In this document: piece by piece, positions 8,383 to 17,482 of the stretch
How the letters are laid out: each line of letters starts with the position of its first letter
How positions within the stretch are numbered: the first letter of the stretch is position 1
Source of the DNA: Mesorhizobium sp.
Lineage (GTDB): Bacteria > Pseudomonadota > Alphaproteobacteria > Rhizobiales > Rhizobiaceae
NCBI GenBank assembly: GCA_004963905.1
Contig: SUGL01000004.1
Span: 1-64,000 of the forward strand
Reading direction: 5' to 3'
Length of the DNA: 64,000 nt
Notes under the pieces: generated by a model
Told to the model about the DNA's origin: nothing
The model's input: only the letters and a program-made list of their open reading frames with translations
Database searches by the model: none
Position numbers and translations under genes: made by a program

Positions 8383-11300
8383 CTATTCCGCGGCTTTGGG
8401 GAAGGCGATCGCCGGCTCGGTTCCAGCCTCGGCGGCCGGCTCTTCGGTCGACACCTCGTCCTTGCCGCGGCGGAACAGCCGGCTGAACAAGCCGCGCCGC
8501 GCGCCGGGCTTCACCTTGGCGCGGGTGAACACCATCAGCATCGAGGGCGTCACCACCAGCGTCAGAATGGTGGCAAAGGACAGGCCGAAGACGATCGCCG
8601 AGGACAGCGAAATCCACCATTGCGTCGACGGGGCGTTGATCGTCGTCTCGTGATGGAAGATCTCGAGGCCGAGGCCGAAGGCGATCGGCAGCACGCCGAG
8701 GATGGCCGAAACCGCCGTCAGCACCACCGGCCTGGCGCGCTCGCGGCAGGTTTGCAGCACCGCGTCCATCTTGTCCCAGCCTTCCTCGCGCAGCCGGTCG
8801 TAAGTGTCGATGAGAACGATGTTGTTGTTCACCACCACGCCGGCCAGCGCGATGACCCCGATGCCCGACATGACGATGCCGAAGGCCTCGCCTGTCAGCA
8901 GCAATCCGAGGAACACGCCGATCGTCGCCATGACCACGCAGGACAGGACAAGCCACACGCTGGTGAACTTGTTGAACTGCGCCAAGAGCACCAGGAAGAT
9001 CAGGAAGATCGCGGCGCCGAAGGCCTTGCCGAGGAAGGCGCTGGCTTCCGCGCTGTCCTCGTTGGATCCGGCGAGCTTCCAGCGGATGCCGCTGCCCAGG
9101 TTCATGTCAGTGACGGCCTGAGTGACTTCCTGCTGTACGGCCGCTACCTGCGCGCCGGCGCTGACATTGGCTTGCACCACCACGGTGCGCGCGCCGTCGA
9201 TGCGGTTGAGGATGCCGACAGTCGGCTCGGGTTTCCGCACCACGAAGTTCGAGATCGGCACCGACCCTTGCGAGGTCTGAACCCTGAGCTCGTCGAGCGT
9301 CGACAGCGTGCGCCGGTCTTCGGGCAGGCGCAGCCGGATGTCGACCGCGTCGTCGGCGCCGGCCGGCCGGTATTCCGACAGCTTGAGACCGTTCGTCACC
9401 AGTTGCACCACCGTGCCCACCGAGGTCGGGCTGATGCCGTATTGCGCCGCCTTGGCGCGGTCGACCTCGAGCGCCCAGTCGACGCCGGGTGGCGGCAGGC
9501 CGTCCGAAATGTCGATCACGTTGGGGATCTTGGCGATCCGCGCCGCCACCGCGCGCGCCTTGTCGTCGAGCCCGGCAGGATCTGCGGCCGAAAGCCTGAT
9601 CTGGATCGGCTTGCCGGTCGGCGGGCCGGCTTCCGGAACGCGAACCTCGACATCGACGCCGGGAATGCCGGCCATCACCGCGCGCAGGTCGTCGAGGATC
9701 TGGTTGGCGGACTTGCGCTCGCGCCAGTCGACGAACTCGTACTGGATCACGCCGACGACGTCTTCAGGAATGTCCTGGCCGCCGCCTTGCGTCTTGCCGA
9801 CGCGCGTATAGACCGACTTCACGCCGGGCCAGCCGAGCAGCCGGTTTTCCGCCGTCTTGGTCGCGGCATCCATTTCGGCCAGCGAGAGGTTGCCGCGGGC
9901 ATGCACGTAGAGCAGGCCGTAATCCGGCTCGACGCTGGGGAAGAACTCGACGCCGGCGCCGTATTTCGAATAGGCGAAACCGACTCCGACCAGCAGGCCG
10001 ACGGTGAGCAGGATGACGGTGATCGGGAAGCGCACCGCCTGCTTGACCACGGCCATGTACCAGCCATCGCGATGATCATCCTCGTGATGCGCCGGCGCCT
10101 TGGCGAAGATGGCGCCCAGCGTCGGCGCGAAGACCAGCGCATAGAGCATCGAGGCCGACAGCGTCACGATCAGCGTGATCGGCATGTATTTCATGAAGTC
10201 GCCGATGATGCCGGGCCAGAAGAGCAGTGGCGAGAAGGCGGCGATGCGCGTCATCGTCGCCGCGATCACCGGACCGGCCATGCGCTTGGCGGCTAAAGCG
10301 AAGGCGTCCGCTTTCGGCATGCCTTCGCTCATGCGCCGTTCCGCGAATTCGGTGACGATGATGGCATCGTCCACCAGCATGCCGACCGCCAGGATGAGGC
10401 TGAACAGCACGATCATGTTGATCGTGTAGCCCATCATCGCGAGCAGAAGGATGCCGATCAGGAAGGATGAAGGAATGGCAAGGCCGATCAGCAGCGAGGC
10501 TCGTCCCGACAGCGCGTAGAGGATGACGATGAACACCAGGATCACCGCGATCATCACGTGGTTCTGCAGGTCGCCGAGCAGCTGGTTGACGAAGACGGAC
10601 TTGTCCTGCGTGTAGGTGACATGCATGCCTTCCGGCATCGTCTTGATGAAATTGTCCGACACCTCCCTGACATGGTTCAGCGTGTCGATCAGGTTGGCGC
10701 CGATGCGCTTCTTCACCTCGATGGCGATGGCCGGTTTGCCATCGAGCCGGGTGACCGTCTCCGCATCCTTGAAGGTCGAGCGGATGGTGGCGATATCCTT
10801 GGCCTGGACCACGGCATTCGGTGTGGCGACGACCGGCAGATTGGCGACATCCTCCGGCGTCTCGATCAGCGACGGCACCTTGACCGCGTATTTGCCCTCG
10901 GAGCCTTCGAGATTGCCGGCGGCGACAAGGCTGTTGGAGGCGCCGACGCCTTGCATAACCTGGTCGAGCTGCAGCCCATAGGAGGAAAGTTTCACCGGGT
11001 CCACGACGACCTCCACGAGATCGTCGCGCGCGCCTTGCAGCGAGCCTTCGAGCACGCCGGGCACCTCCTCGATGCGGTCACGCAATTCGCGCGCCGCGGC
11101 GGTCAGCACGCGCTCGGGCACGTCGCCCGAGAGCGTCACGACCAGAACCGGGAATTCGGAGACATTGACCTCGGTGACGGTCGGCTCCTCGGCCGCCTGA
11201 GGCAGGTCGGCCTTGGCGTCCTGCACCTTGCTGCGCGTATCCTGCAGCGCCGTGGCCAGATTGGTCTGCGGCTGGAACTCGACCAGCACGTAGCCGCCGC

Positions 11301-11559
11301 CCTGGAAAGCAGCCGAGCGCATTTCCTTGAGCCCCTTGAGGCTCTTCAGCTTGGTTTCCATCGGCCGCAGCAAGAGCCGCTCCGAATCCTCCGGCGAGAT
11401 GCCCTGGTAGACCAGGCTGACATACATCATCGGAATCGGAACATCCGGTTCCGCTTCCTTCGGCGTCGACTGATAGGCGACCCAACCCGCGACGAGCAAG
11501 AACATCAACGCGGATATTGTGAGCCGGGCGTTGTGGATGGCGAGTCTGACGATGTCCAT
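8383..11559 (-). CDS. RND efflux pump inner-membrane transporter
   Basis: A 1058-residue AcrB/MexB-family proton-driven exporter in the inner membrane. It shows the expected TM1, two large periplasmic loops and twelve helices. The proton-relay aspartate pair is present in helix 4 (AVGMLVDDAIIV). The C-terminal cytosolic tail is short and charged. It lies 77 bases downstream of its periplasmic adaptor gene in the same direction. No outer-membrane TolC-like gene or dedicated repressor is in the window, so it probably uses a channel encoded elsewhere. Substrates cannot be predicted; the divergence from HAE1 pumps makes a drug or lipid substrate equally possible. Confidence 0.93.
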   Translation of the reverse strand: MDIVRLAIHNARLTISALMFLLVAGWVAYQSTPKEAEPDVPIPMMYVSLVYQGISPEDSERLLLRPMETKLKSLKGLKEMRSAAFQGGGYVLVEFQPQTNLATALQDTRSKVQDAKADLPQAAEEPTVTEVNVSEFPVLVVTLSGDVPERVLTAAARELRDRIEEVPGVLEGSLQGARDDLVEVVVDPVKLSSYGLQLDQVMQGVGASNSLVAAGNLEGSEGKYAVKVPSLIETPEDVANLPVVATPNAVVQAKDIATIRSTFKDAETVTRLDGKPAIAIEVKKRIGANLIDTLNHVREVSDNFIKTMPEGMHVTYTQDKSVFVNQLLGDLQNHVMIAVILVFIVILYALSGRASLLIGLAIPSSFLIGILLLAMMGYTINMIVLFSLILAVGMLVDDAIIVTEFAERRMSEGMPKADAFALAAKRMAGPVIAATMTRIAAFSPLLFWPGIIGDFMKYMPITLIVTLSASMLYALVFAPTLGAIFAKAPAHHEDDHRDGWYMAVVKQAVRFPITVILLTVGLLVGVGFAYSKYGAGVEFFPSVEPDYGLLYVHARGNLSLAEMDAATKTAENRLLGWPGVKSVYTRVGKTQGGGQDIPEDVVGVIQYEFVDWRERKSANQILDDLRAVMAGIPGVDVEVRVPEAGPPTGKPIQIRLSAADPAGLDDKARAVAARIAKIPNVIDISDGLPPPGVDWALEVDRAKAAQYGISPTSVGTVVQLVTNGLKLSEYRPAGADDAVDIRLRLPEDRRTLSTLDELRVQTSQGSVPISNFVVRKPEPTVGILNRIDGARTVVVQANVSAGAQVAAVQQEVTQAVTDMNLGSGIRWKLAGSNEDSAEASAFLGKAFGAAIFLIFLVLLAQFNKFTSVWLVLSCVVMATIGVFLGLLLTGEAFGIVMSGIGVIALAGVVVNNNIVLIDTYDRLREEGWDKMDAVLQTCRERARPVVLTAVSAILGVLPIAFGLGLEIFHHETTINAPSTQWWISLSSAIVFGLSFATILTLVVTPSMLMVFTRAKVKPGARRGLFSRLFRRGKDEVSTEEPAAEAGTEPAIAFPKAAE

Positions 11560-11636
11560 GACTATGCCTGCTGTTTCCTGGGGAGCTGCGGCATGGGCCA
11601 GCGCGGTGCCGGTCGAGCCGGCGCCGCGCGGTCGCG

Positions 11637-12815
11637 CTACTGCGTGCCGGCGGCGGCTTCGCTGATCAGCTTGTTGATGGTCGCCTGGTCGGCCTCGACG
11701 GGCTTTACCAGATCGCCCTCCTTCACCAGCTCCTGGCCGGCGACGATGATGCGGGCGTCCTGCGGGATGCCGCCGAGCACCAGTCCCGTTGGGGTGTCGT
11801 CGACAAGGTCGATCGGGAAGAACGCGACCTTGCCGTCCTTGCCGACGGCGCGGATGCCGAGATCGCCCTTGTCGCCCAGGGTGACCACCGAGCGCGGCAA
11901 AAGCACCGCGTCGGTCGGCTCGGCGCTGAGCGTGATCTCGGCCGTCATACCGGCGGGGATCGAGCCATCCGCATTGGGAATGGCCACCTCCACACGAAAG
12001 GTGCGGGTCTGCGATGAGGCATCGCGGCTGATATAGCGCACCGTGCCGGTGACCTTCTGGTCGTTGACCAGGCGCACATTGGCCTCGTCGCCGATCTTGA
12101 TGTAGCGCAGGTCGCGCTCGCTGATCTCGCCGCGCGCGATCACCGGGTCGAGCTTGAGGATCGTGGCCACCTCGCCGCCCTGCATGACCGAGCTGCCGAG
12201 CTCGACCGGCACCCGGTCGATGACGCCGTCGAACGGCGCCTTCACTTCGTTGCGGTCGAGTTCTGCCTGCGCCGTCTCCAGCATCGACTGCGCCGCCGTC
12301 AGGTTCGAGCGGGCGGTGTCGAGCTGCAGCTTGGGCAAATTGCCGGTCTTGGCCAGCCGCTCGGCGGCATCGAGCTCGGCCTTGCGCTGCGCCAGGAGCT
12401 GCCTGGCGTTGTCGACGTTCGAGATCTTCTCCTCGGCGGCGAGCATCAGCACCAGGTCGCCGGTCTTGACGTGATCGCCCTGCTTGACCGGCAGCTTGTC
12501 GATGACGCCGCCGACGCGCGTGGCGAGCACCGCCCGCTTGTCGGCCTCGGTCAGTCCGGAAATGCGGATGGCGCGCGCGTAGGTCTTGCGCGGCGGCGTC
12601 ACCACCGCGACGGTGCGTGGCGCGGCCTTCGGCTCGGCCTCCGCCGTCTTCGGCTTGTCGGCCCCGCTTTGCGCGGCTTTACCTGCTTCCCCCGCCTTCT
12701 GGTGGTCGGCGGCGCTGCCCACGGACGAGAACTCGCCCGTTGCCATCCAGGCAGCGAATCCGATGAGCACAGCAATGGCTGCAAGCTTGTGAAACCTGAT
12801 TTTCGGCATCGTCAT
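11637..12815 (-). CDS. RND efflux periplasmic adaptor (HlyD/MexA family)
   Basis: A 392-residue membrane-fusion protein that links the RND transporter downstream to an outer-membrane channel. It has an N-terminal hydrophobic segment (about residues 11-25), a low-complexity Ala/Lys/Glu linker, a barrel-sandwich lipoyl half (GGVIDKLPVKQGDHVKTGDLVL), a helical hairpin around residues 130-185, the second lipoyl half (APFDGVIDRVPVELGSSV) and a beta-barrel domain. The gene is promoter-proximal in a two-gene operon with the pump. Confidence 0.92.
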   Translation of the reverse strand: MTMPKIRFHKLAAIAVLIGFAAWMATGEFSSVGSAADHQKAGEAGKAAQSGADKPKTAEAEPKAAPRTVAVVTPPRKTYARAIRISGLTEADKRAVLATRVGGVIDKLPVKQGDHVKTGDLVLMLAAEEKISNVDNARQLLAQRKAELDAAERLAKTGNLPKLQLDTARSNLTAAQSMLETAQAELDRNEVKAPFDGVIDRVPVELGSSVMQGGEVATILKLDPVIARGEISERDLRYIKIGDEANVRLVNDQKVTGTVRYISRDASSQTRTFRVEVAIPNADGSIPAGMTAEITLSAEPTDAVLLPRSVVTLGDKGDLGIRAVGKDGKVAFFPIDLVDDTPTGLVLGGIPQDARIIVAGQELVKEGDLVKPVEADQATINKLISEAAAGTQ

Positions 12816-12967
12816 TTTTCCGTTGCAGGCTTGGCGAGGTCGGCGCTTCGACTCCCGGGCGCGCGGCCGATATGGGTGCGCGCAAAGCCGTCTTCAATTT
12901 GCCGTGATCGGCGAAGCGCGCTTCTACCTCAAAGTTGCGGCGCAATATAGTGAGAAAAATTGCAGCA

Positions 12968-13144
12968 TCATTGCGCCACCAGCTGTGGTGGATAGGCTTT
13001 TTTCCAGTTTTCGACGCTCGACTGGCCGGCTTTTCCCAGTCCAGCCAGATTTTTCGCGTGCTCGAACACCCAATGGCAGTAGGCGTCAGCATGATGCGGA
13101 ATTTTTTCGCGCCATGACTTGCCGCATTGGCACGAGACACGCAA
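12968..13144 (-). CDS. possible small ORF or gene remnant
   Basis: A 58-codon frame with no ATG; the most likely start is TTG at 13144. The translation looks protein-like: it has a CQCGKSW segment, then HHADAYCHWVFEH, giving a Cys-x-Cys...Cys-His pattern that might bind zinc, and ends in a Lys/Trp-rich helix. It lies 30 bases after the aldehyde dehydrogenase stop on the same strand. It matches no family I recognise. It could be a real small protein, a remnant, or chance. The rest of the gap 12816-13174 shows nothing else I can support. Confidence 0.3.
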   Translation of the reverse strand: MRVSCQCGKSWREKIPHHADAYCHWVFEHAKNLAGLGKAGQSSVENWKKAYPPQLVAQ

Positions 13145-13174
13145 AGGACGCGCCCACTTCGAAAATAAATGCTG

Positions 13175-14590
13175 TCAGGCGATCAGGTTCAGCAACCGGA
13201 ACAGCCGCTCGAAAGTCCTGCCATAGGGTGGCCTGAGCAGGCCGCCGGCGCTCAGCCTGGACTGGACGAAGATCGGCTTTTCCTTGCTGAAGGTCCGAAA
13301 GCCCCATTCGCCGTGATAGGCGCCCATGCCGCTCTCGCCGACGCCGCCGAATGGCTGCCGCTCCTGCACCAGATGCATCATGCAGTCATTGACCGTCACA
13401 CCGCCGGCGACGGTTTCCCGCATCATCCTTTGGCGATTGGCGCTGTCCTTGCCGAACCAATAAAGCGCGAGCGGACGCTCGCCGCGGTTCACATGCTCGA
13501 CGGCGTCATCGACCGTGCCGTATTCGAGGATCGGCAGCACCGGCCCGAAGATTTCCTCGCGCATCAGCCGCAGGTTCTCGCCGGCATTCCTGACCAGGAC
13601 GGGCGCCATCTTGCGGTCGCTCACGCCAAGCCTTTCGTTGGCCGGGTTGACCTCGGTGACATCGGCGCCAGCTTCGCGCGCCTCCGCGATCATCTCGCTC
13701 AGGCGCCGATGGTGCCGCTCGCTGACGATCGCCGTATAGTCGGGATTGTCGCGCAGACGGGGATAGAGCCGCGCCATCGCGGCGGCGAGTTTGGCGGCGA
13801 TGGCGGCGCCCTGCCCTTGCGGAACCATCAGATAGTCCGGCGCGATGCAGGTCTGGCCGGCATTCAAGAGCTTGCCATAGGCGACGCTCGCGACGGCCGC
13901 GTCGAAGTCGCAGGACGCGTCGAAGATCGCCGGCGACTTGCCGCCGAGCTCGAGCGCAACCGGCGTCAGATTGGCGGCCGCGGCCAGCGCCACCTGGCGG
14001 CCGACGGCGGTGGAGCCGGTGAACAGGAGATGATCGAAAGGCATCGACACGAATGTCTTGCCGACGTCGGCATCGCCCACCACCACGCTCATCTCGTCGG
14101 CAGAAAAATGCTCTTCGACCAATCGGGCAAGCAGGTCGGAAAACTTCGGCGTCAGCTCGGACGGCTTGAGCAGCACGCGATTGCCGGCGGCTAGAGCGGC
14201 GGTCGCCGGCGCGATGGCGAGCTGGAACGGATAATTCCACGGCGAGACGATGCCGACGACGCCCAAAGGTTGCGGCAGAAGGCGGTTGCGTCCGGGCAGG
14301 AACGGCAGGCTGGTGGCGACACCGCGCTCGCGCATCCATCCGCGCAGATGCCGGATGGCGTGCCTGATGCCGGCGCGAACGACGAACAGTTCCGCAAGCC
14401 GCGTTTCCTGCGCCGCGCGGCCGGAGAAATCGCTGTCGATCGCCGCGCATATCTCGGCCTCATGCTTGTCGGTCAGCGCTAACAGGCGCTTCAGCCGGTC
14501 CTTGCGCACCTCTAGGCTCGGGAAGGGCTCCTTCTCGAAGGCCCTGCACTGCGCTTCAAACCTGACCCCGATCTGTCTGGTCTGCAGCAT
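13175..14590 (-). CDS. aldehyde dehydrogenase (coniferyl aldehyde dehydrogenase type)
   Basis: A 471-residue NAD(P)-dependent aldehyde dehydrogenase that oxidises an aldehyde to its carboxylate. Key motifs are SPWNYPF (substrate/cofactor), FTGSTAVGR (cofactor), LELGGKSP with the catalytic Glu, and NAGQTCIAPDY with the nucleophilic Cys. The short length and the C-terminal segment resemble coniferyl aldehyde dehydrogenases. The ATG at 14590 has a GGAGG five bases upstream, better than the GTG two codons earlier. The gene is single and could serve aromatic or lipid aldehyde detoxification. Confidence 0.9.
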   Translation of the reverse strand: MLQTRQIGVRFEAQCRAFEKEPFPSLEVRKDRLKRLLALTDKHEAEICAAIDSDFSGRAAQETRLAELFVVRAGIRHAIRHLRGWMRERGVATSLPFLPGRNRLLPQPLGVVGIVSPWNYPFQLAIAPATAALAAGNRVLLKPSELTPKFSDLLARLVEEHFSADEMSVVVGDADVGKTFVSMPFDHLLFTGSTAVGRQVALAAAANLTPVALELGGKSPAIFDASCDFDAAVASVAYGKLLNAGQTCIAPDYLMVPQGQGAAIAAKLAAAMARLYPRLRDNPDYTAIVSERHHRRLSEMIAEAREAGADVTEVNPANERLGVSDRKMAPVLVRNAGENLRLMREEIFGPVLPILEYGTVDDAVEHVNRGERPLALYWFGKDSANRQRMMRETVAGGVTVNDCMMHLVQERQPFGGVGESGMGAYHGEWGFRTFSKEKPIFVQSRLSAGGLLRPPYGRTFERLFRLLNLIA

Positions 14591-14711
14591 CGCCACCTCC
14601 CGTTTACGTCGAGGTAAACTACTCGCGCAGCGGGGGTGAATCCAGCGCGTCGCCGCTTCCGCAAGGGAAGTTTCAGTGCAAGCTAAACCCTGGAAGGAAT
14701 TCGGAGACGAC

Positions 14712-15842
14712 CTATGCCCGGCGGCGCGTCGCCTCCGGCTTCATATGCGCGGCGAGGAATTCCTTGACCCGCCGGCCCGGCGCCGGGCCGCGCATCGGCT
14801 TGAAGCCGTCGTCGAGCTCGCCCGACAGGTCGAGCGTCGCCCGTTTGCCGACGGCGTCGTAGTTCTCCTCCAGCCAGTCGCTGGCGGCACTTCGGCCGAG
14901 GTCGCGCAGGTAGGCGAGGAAGGCCCATTCGGCATTGACCTTGGACGATGCCGACAGGTCCTTGAACGCCTCGTCGGCATCGATCCTGTGCATGCGGATG
15001 TCGCGGTATTCGCCATGCGGCAGCCGGCCTGCCGCGATCAGCTCCTTGACGAAAGCGATCGAGCGGAATTCGCGCAGGAGTCCGGCGTTGAAGGTGATCT
15101 CGTCGATGCGGTTCTGGATCTCGTTGGCGCTCTTCGGCGTGCCCTCGCGCACCACCGGGTTGATCTGCACGAGCAGCACGTCCTCGGTCGCCGCCGTCTT
15201 GAAGAAGGGATAGAGCGCCGGATTACCGCCATAGCCGCCATCCCAATAGGGCACGCCCTTGATCTCGACGGCGCGGAACAGTTGCGGCAGGCAGGCCGAC
15301 GCCATCACCGTGTCGAGGTCGATCTCGCCATCCGAGAAGACGCGCAGTTGTCCGGTCTCGACATTGGTCGCCGAGATGAACAGCTCCATCGACTTGCAGG
15401 CGCGCACATTGCCGAAGTCGATTTGTTTCTCGACCACGTCGCGCAGCGGGTTGAGGCCGAGCGGGTTGGCGACGTAGGGCGAGAAGACCCGCGACATGGT
15501 GTCGAAGAAGAAATAGCCGGGCGTGTTCTCGATCGACCAGTTGCCCCACACCACGTCCCACGGCATGCGCTGCACCGGGCTGAAGCGGCCCTTCGAGGCC
15601 ACGGCGCGCCAGAAATCGTCGAGCTTCCTGCGCGCGCCCTCGACGCCGCCGCGCACGAAGCCGTCGGCCAGCGCCACCGCGTTCATGGCGCCGGCGCTGG
15701 TGCCGGACACCGCCGCGATTTCCAGCCGCCCGTCCTCGAGCAGGCGATCGAGCACGCCCCAGGAGAAGGCGCCGTGCGAACCGCCGCCCTGGAGCGCGAT
15801 GTTGATCTTTTTCTTTTCCTCCGCCTTGCCGTTCTTCGCCAT
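14712..15842 (-). CDS. patatin-like phospholipase
   Basis: A 376-residue patatin-family acyl hydrolase. The oxyanion loop GGGSHG, the nucleophile elbow GTSAG (Ser) and the catalytic Asp in DGGYGG form a complete Ser-Asp dyad. There is no signal peptide, so it acts in the cytosol on lipids or storage granules. A TGCAGTGCRGCA motif 70 bases upstream is shared with the phaR promoter region, which suggests control by the PHB regulator PhaR and a role near PHB granules. The N-terminal Lys-rich stretch is unusual but short. Confidence 0.9.
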   Translation of the reverse strand: MAKNGKAEEKKKINIALQGGGSHGAFSWGVLDRLLEDGRLEIAAVSGTSAGAMNAVALADGFVRGGVEGARRKLDDFWRAVASKGRFSPVQRMPWDVVWGNWSIENTPGYFFFDTMSRVFSPYVANPLGLNPLRDVVEKQIDFGNVRACKSMELFISATNVETGQLRVFSDGEIDLDTVMASACLPQLFRAVEIKGVPYWDGGYGGNPALYPFFKTAATEDVLLVQINPVVREGTPKSANEIQNRIDEITFNAGLLREFRSIAFVKELIAAGRLPHGEYRDIRMHRIDADEAFKDLSASSKVNAEWAFLAYLRDLGRSAASDWLEENYDAVGKRATLDLSGELDDGFKPMRGPAPGRRVKEFLAAHMKPEATRRRA

Positions 15843-15911
15843 GGCGTTCCTTGTCTCGATACCCGGCGTGCCCCAGCGTCATCGCACGGAGCAGCTGCCG
15901 TCAGCTTATGT

Positions 15912-15923
15912 TGCAGTGCAGCA
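15912..15923. promoter_or_regulatory. candidate PhaR-binding motif
   Basis: TGCAGTGCAGCA (TGCTGCACTGCA on the other strand), 70 bases upstream of the patatin-like gene. Eleven of 12 bases match the motif at 19594-19605 upstream of phaR. PhaR proteins are known to bind TGC-rich sites; assignment here is inference. Confidence 0.5.
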
Positions 15924-16081
15924 TATATGGATGAACCAAGGCAAGAACACGAACACACAAGCGTGATCGGCTGAAATTTCGGTCATGTGTGGGTTCTTTC
16001 CTCGCTCCACGAAAGTGGCTAGGGGATGCACACATCTTCTGTGACTGGCGTGACTGATAAGGCCGCGGCTTGATTGCCACG

Positions 16082-16256
16082 TGGTTCCCCCAATCCGTCG
16101 CTGCTTCGCAGCGCCACCTTTCCCCCCTCCGGAGGGAAAGGAAGGGAGTGTTGCTGGACGAGCGCTGACGGCAAAAAAGCTTGGCGCCTTTCCTCTACCC
16201 CGTCGATCGGGGGAGAGGTGGCTCGGCGAAGCCGAGACGGAGTGGGGGTCGACCAA
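16082..16256. repeat. TCCCC/GGGGA palindromic repeat, copy 1
   Basis: An imperfect palindrome with inverted pairs (CTTCGCAGCGCCAC against GTGGCTCGGCGAAG; CCCCCTCCGGAGGG inside; TCTACCCCGTCGATCGGGGGAGA). It fills most of the gap between the patatin gene and the citrate synthase. It resembles the element at 27944-28076. The remainder of the gap (15924-16081) shows nothing recognisable. Confidence 0.7.
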
Positions 16257-16307
16257 ACGCTACATTGGACAATGCATGCACCCGAAGTGGGGTGAGGAAC
16301 TGCTTTC

Positions 16308-17393
16308 TCAAGCCACCAGATCCGGCACTGGCCCGACATAGCGCGACTGCGGCCGGATCAGCCGTCCGGTCGCCTGCTGCTCGCGTGCGTGCGCGATCCA
16401 GCCGGCGACGCGGCCGGCGGCAAAGACGTTGGAGAACGCTTGCCTCGGGAAGCCCGCCGCTTCGAGCAGCAATGCCGTGTAGAATTCGACATTGGTCTGG
16501 ATCGAACGCTGCGGCTTGGCGACCCTCAGCACGTCGAGCGCCGCCTGCTCCACCCTTTCGGCGAAGGCCAGCCTGCTTCCGGTCTCGTTGCGGGAACCGA
16601 GCTGGCGCACGACCGCCTTCAGCACGTCGGCGCGCGGATCGCGCACGCGGTAGATGCGATGTCCGAAGCCCATGATCCGTTCGCCGCGCGCTATCTCGTC
16701 GCGCAGCCAGGCTGCGGCGTCGCCACTCGCCTCGATCGCATCGAGCATCTCGATTACCGGTCCCGGCGCGCCGCCATGCAGCGGTCCCTTGAGCGCGCCG
16801 AGCCCGGCCAGGATCGCCGAGGTCAATCCAGCCTGCGTCGACGCCACCACGCGCGTCGCGAAGGTCGAGGCATTGAGCCCATGGTCGCAGACCGTCACCA
16901 GATAGGTGTCGAGCGCCTTGGCAAGCGCCGGCGATGCGGTGTCGCCGAGCATCCGCAGCATGTCGGCGGCATGATCGGCGCTTGCATCCGGAGGAAGCGG
17001 CTTCTCGCTGCAACCGAGCCGCAGCAAGGCCGGCGTCAGCACAGCCGGCGCCGCGATCAGCCTGAGCGCGTCGGCAAGCGCCTCGCCGTCCGGCAGAAGC
17101 GCGATGCCGGCACGCATGGCGCTGTAGATATCGAGCGGCGCGAGATGGCCAAGCATCGCCTGCAGCCGTTCGAACACCTCGACGCGCGCTTGGCCGATCG
17201 CCTGCTCCAGTTCGCCGTCGCCGGGAAGCTCGTCGAAGAAGCCGTCGAACAGCAGATGGACCACCTGGCCGAAGCGCCAGTGCCCGGCGAGCTCCGTCAG
17301 GGAATGGCCTCGAATGGTGAGATGGCCGCCCGCGCCGTCGACATCGGAAAGCACCGTGTCCGCCGCAACCACATCATCGAGCCCGTTCGCCAT
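16308..17393 (-). CDS. citrate synthase/methylcitrate synthase family protein
   Basis: A 361-residue citrate-synthase-fold enzyme that condenses acetyl-CoA or propionyl-CoA with oxaloacetate. ATG at 17393 is preceded by AGGAG. The His of CDHGLNASTF, the GPLHGGAP loop, the catalytic His of GFGHRIY and the DPRA arginine are present. At the position of the general-base Asp (usually NVDFY) it reads NVEFY, a Glu substitution seen in some CitA-type enzymes. It is divergent from a second, HTH-bearing paralogue 89 bases away. It is probably an accessory enzyme, not the main TCA-cycle citrate synthase, which is longer. Confidence 0.85.
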   Translation of the reverse strand: MANGLDDVVAADTVLSDVDGAGGHLTIRGHSLTELAGHWRFGQVVHLLFDGFFDELPGDGELEQAIGQARVEVFERLQAMLGHLAPLDIYSAMRAGIALLPDGEALADALRLIAAPAVLTPALLRLGCSEKPLPPDASADHAADMLRMLGDTASPALAKALDTYLVTVCDHGLNASTFATRVVASTQAGLTSAILAGLGALKGPLHGGAPGPVIEMLDAIEASGDAAAWLRDEIARGERIMGFGHRIYRVRDPRADVLKAVVRQLGSRNETGSRLAFAERVEQAALDVLRVAKPQRSIQTNVEFYTALLLEAAGFPRQAFSNVFAAGRVAGWIAHAREQQATGRLIRPQSRYVGPVPDLVA

Positions 17394-17449
17394 GACTGTC
17401 TCCTTGACCTTTCGTGCAACGCAATTAATGCTGCGCAATCAATGCATCA

Positions 17450-17463
17450 ATCTTGATCAAGAT
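17450..17463. promoter_or_regulatory. palindromic operator candidate between citrate synthase paralogues
   Basis: ATCTTGATCAAGAT is a perfect 14-bp palindrome within the 89-bp divergent promoter region, next to AT-rich repeats of ATCAAT. It is a plausible binding site for the HTH domain of the adjacent citrate-synthase-like protein. Confidence 0.4.
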
Positions 17464-17482
17464 AATCAATCTAAGGCGGCAA

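Noticed and set aside
8302..10296. 664-codon plus-strand open frame opposite the RND transporter
   Set aside because: His/Arg/Asp-rich antisense composition typical of frames opposite high-GC genes, no domain, and the minus strand encodes an intact AcrB-type protein.
12679..13140. 153-codon minus-strand frame overlapping the adaptor gene
   Set aside because: Overlaps the conserved adaptor in another frame and uses a GTG start without support; a different frame in the same gap looks more protein-like.
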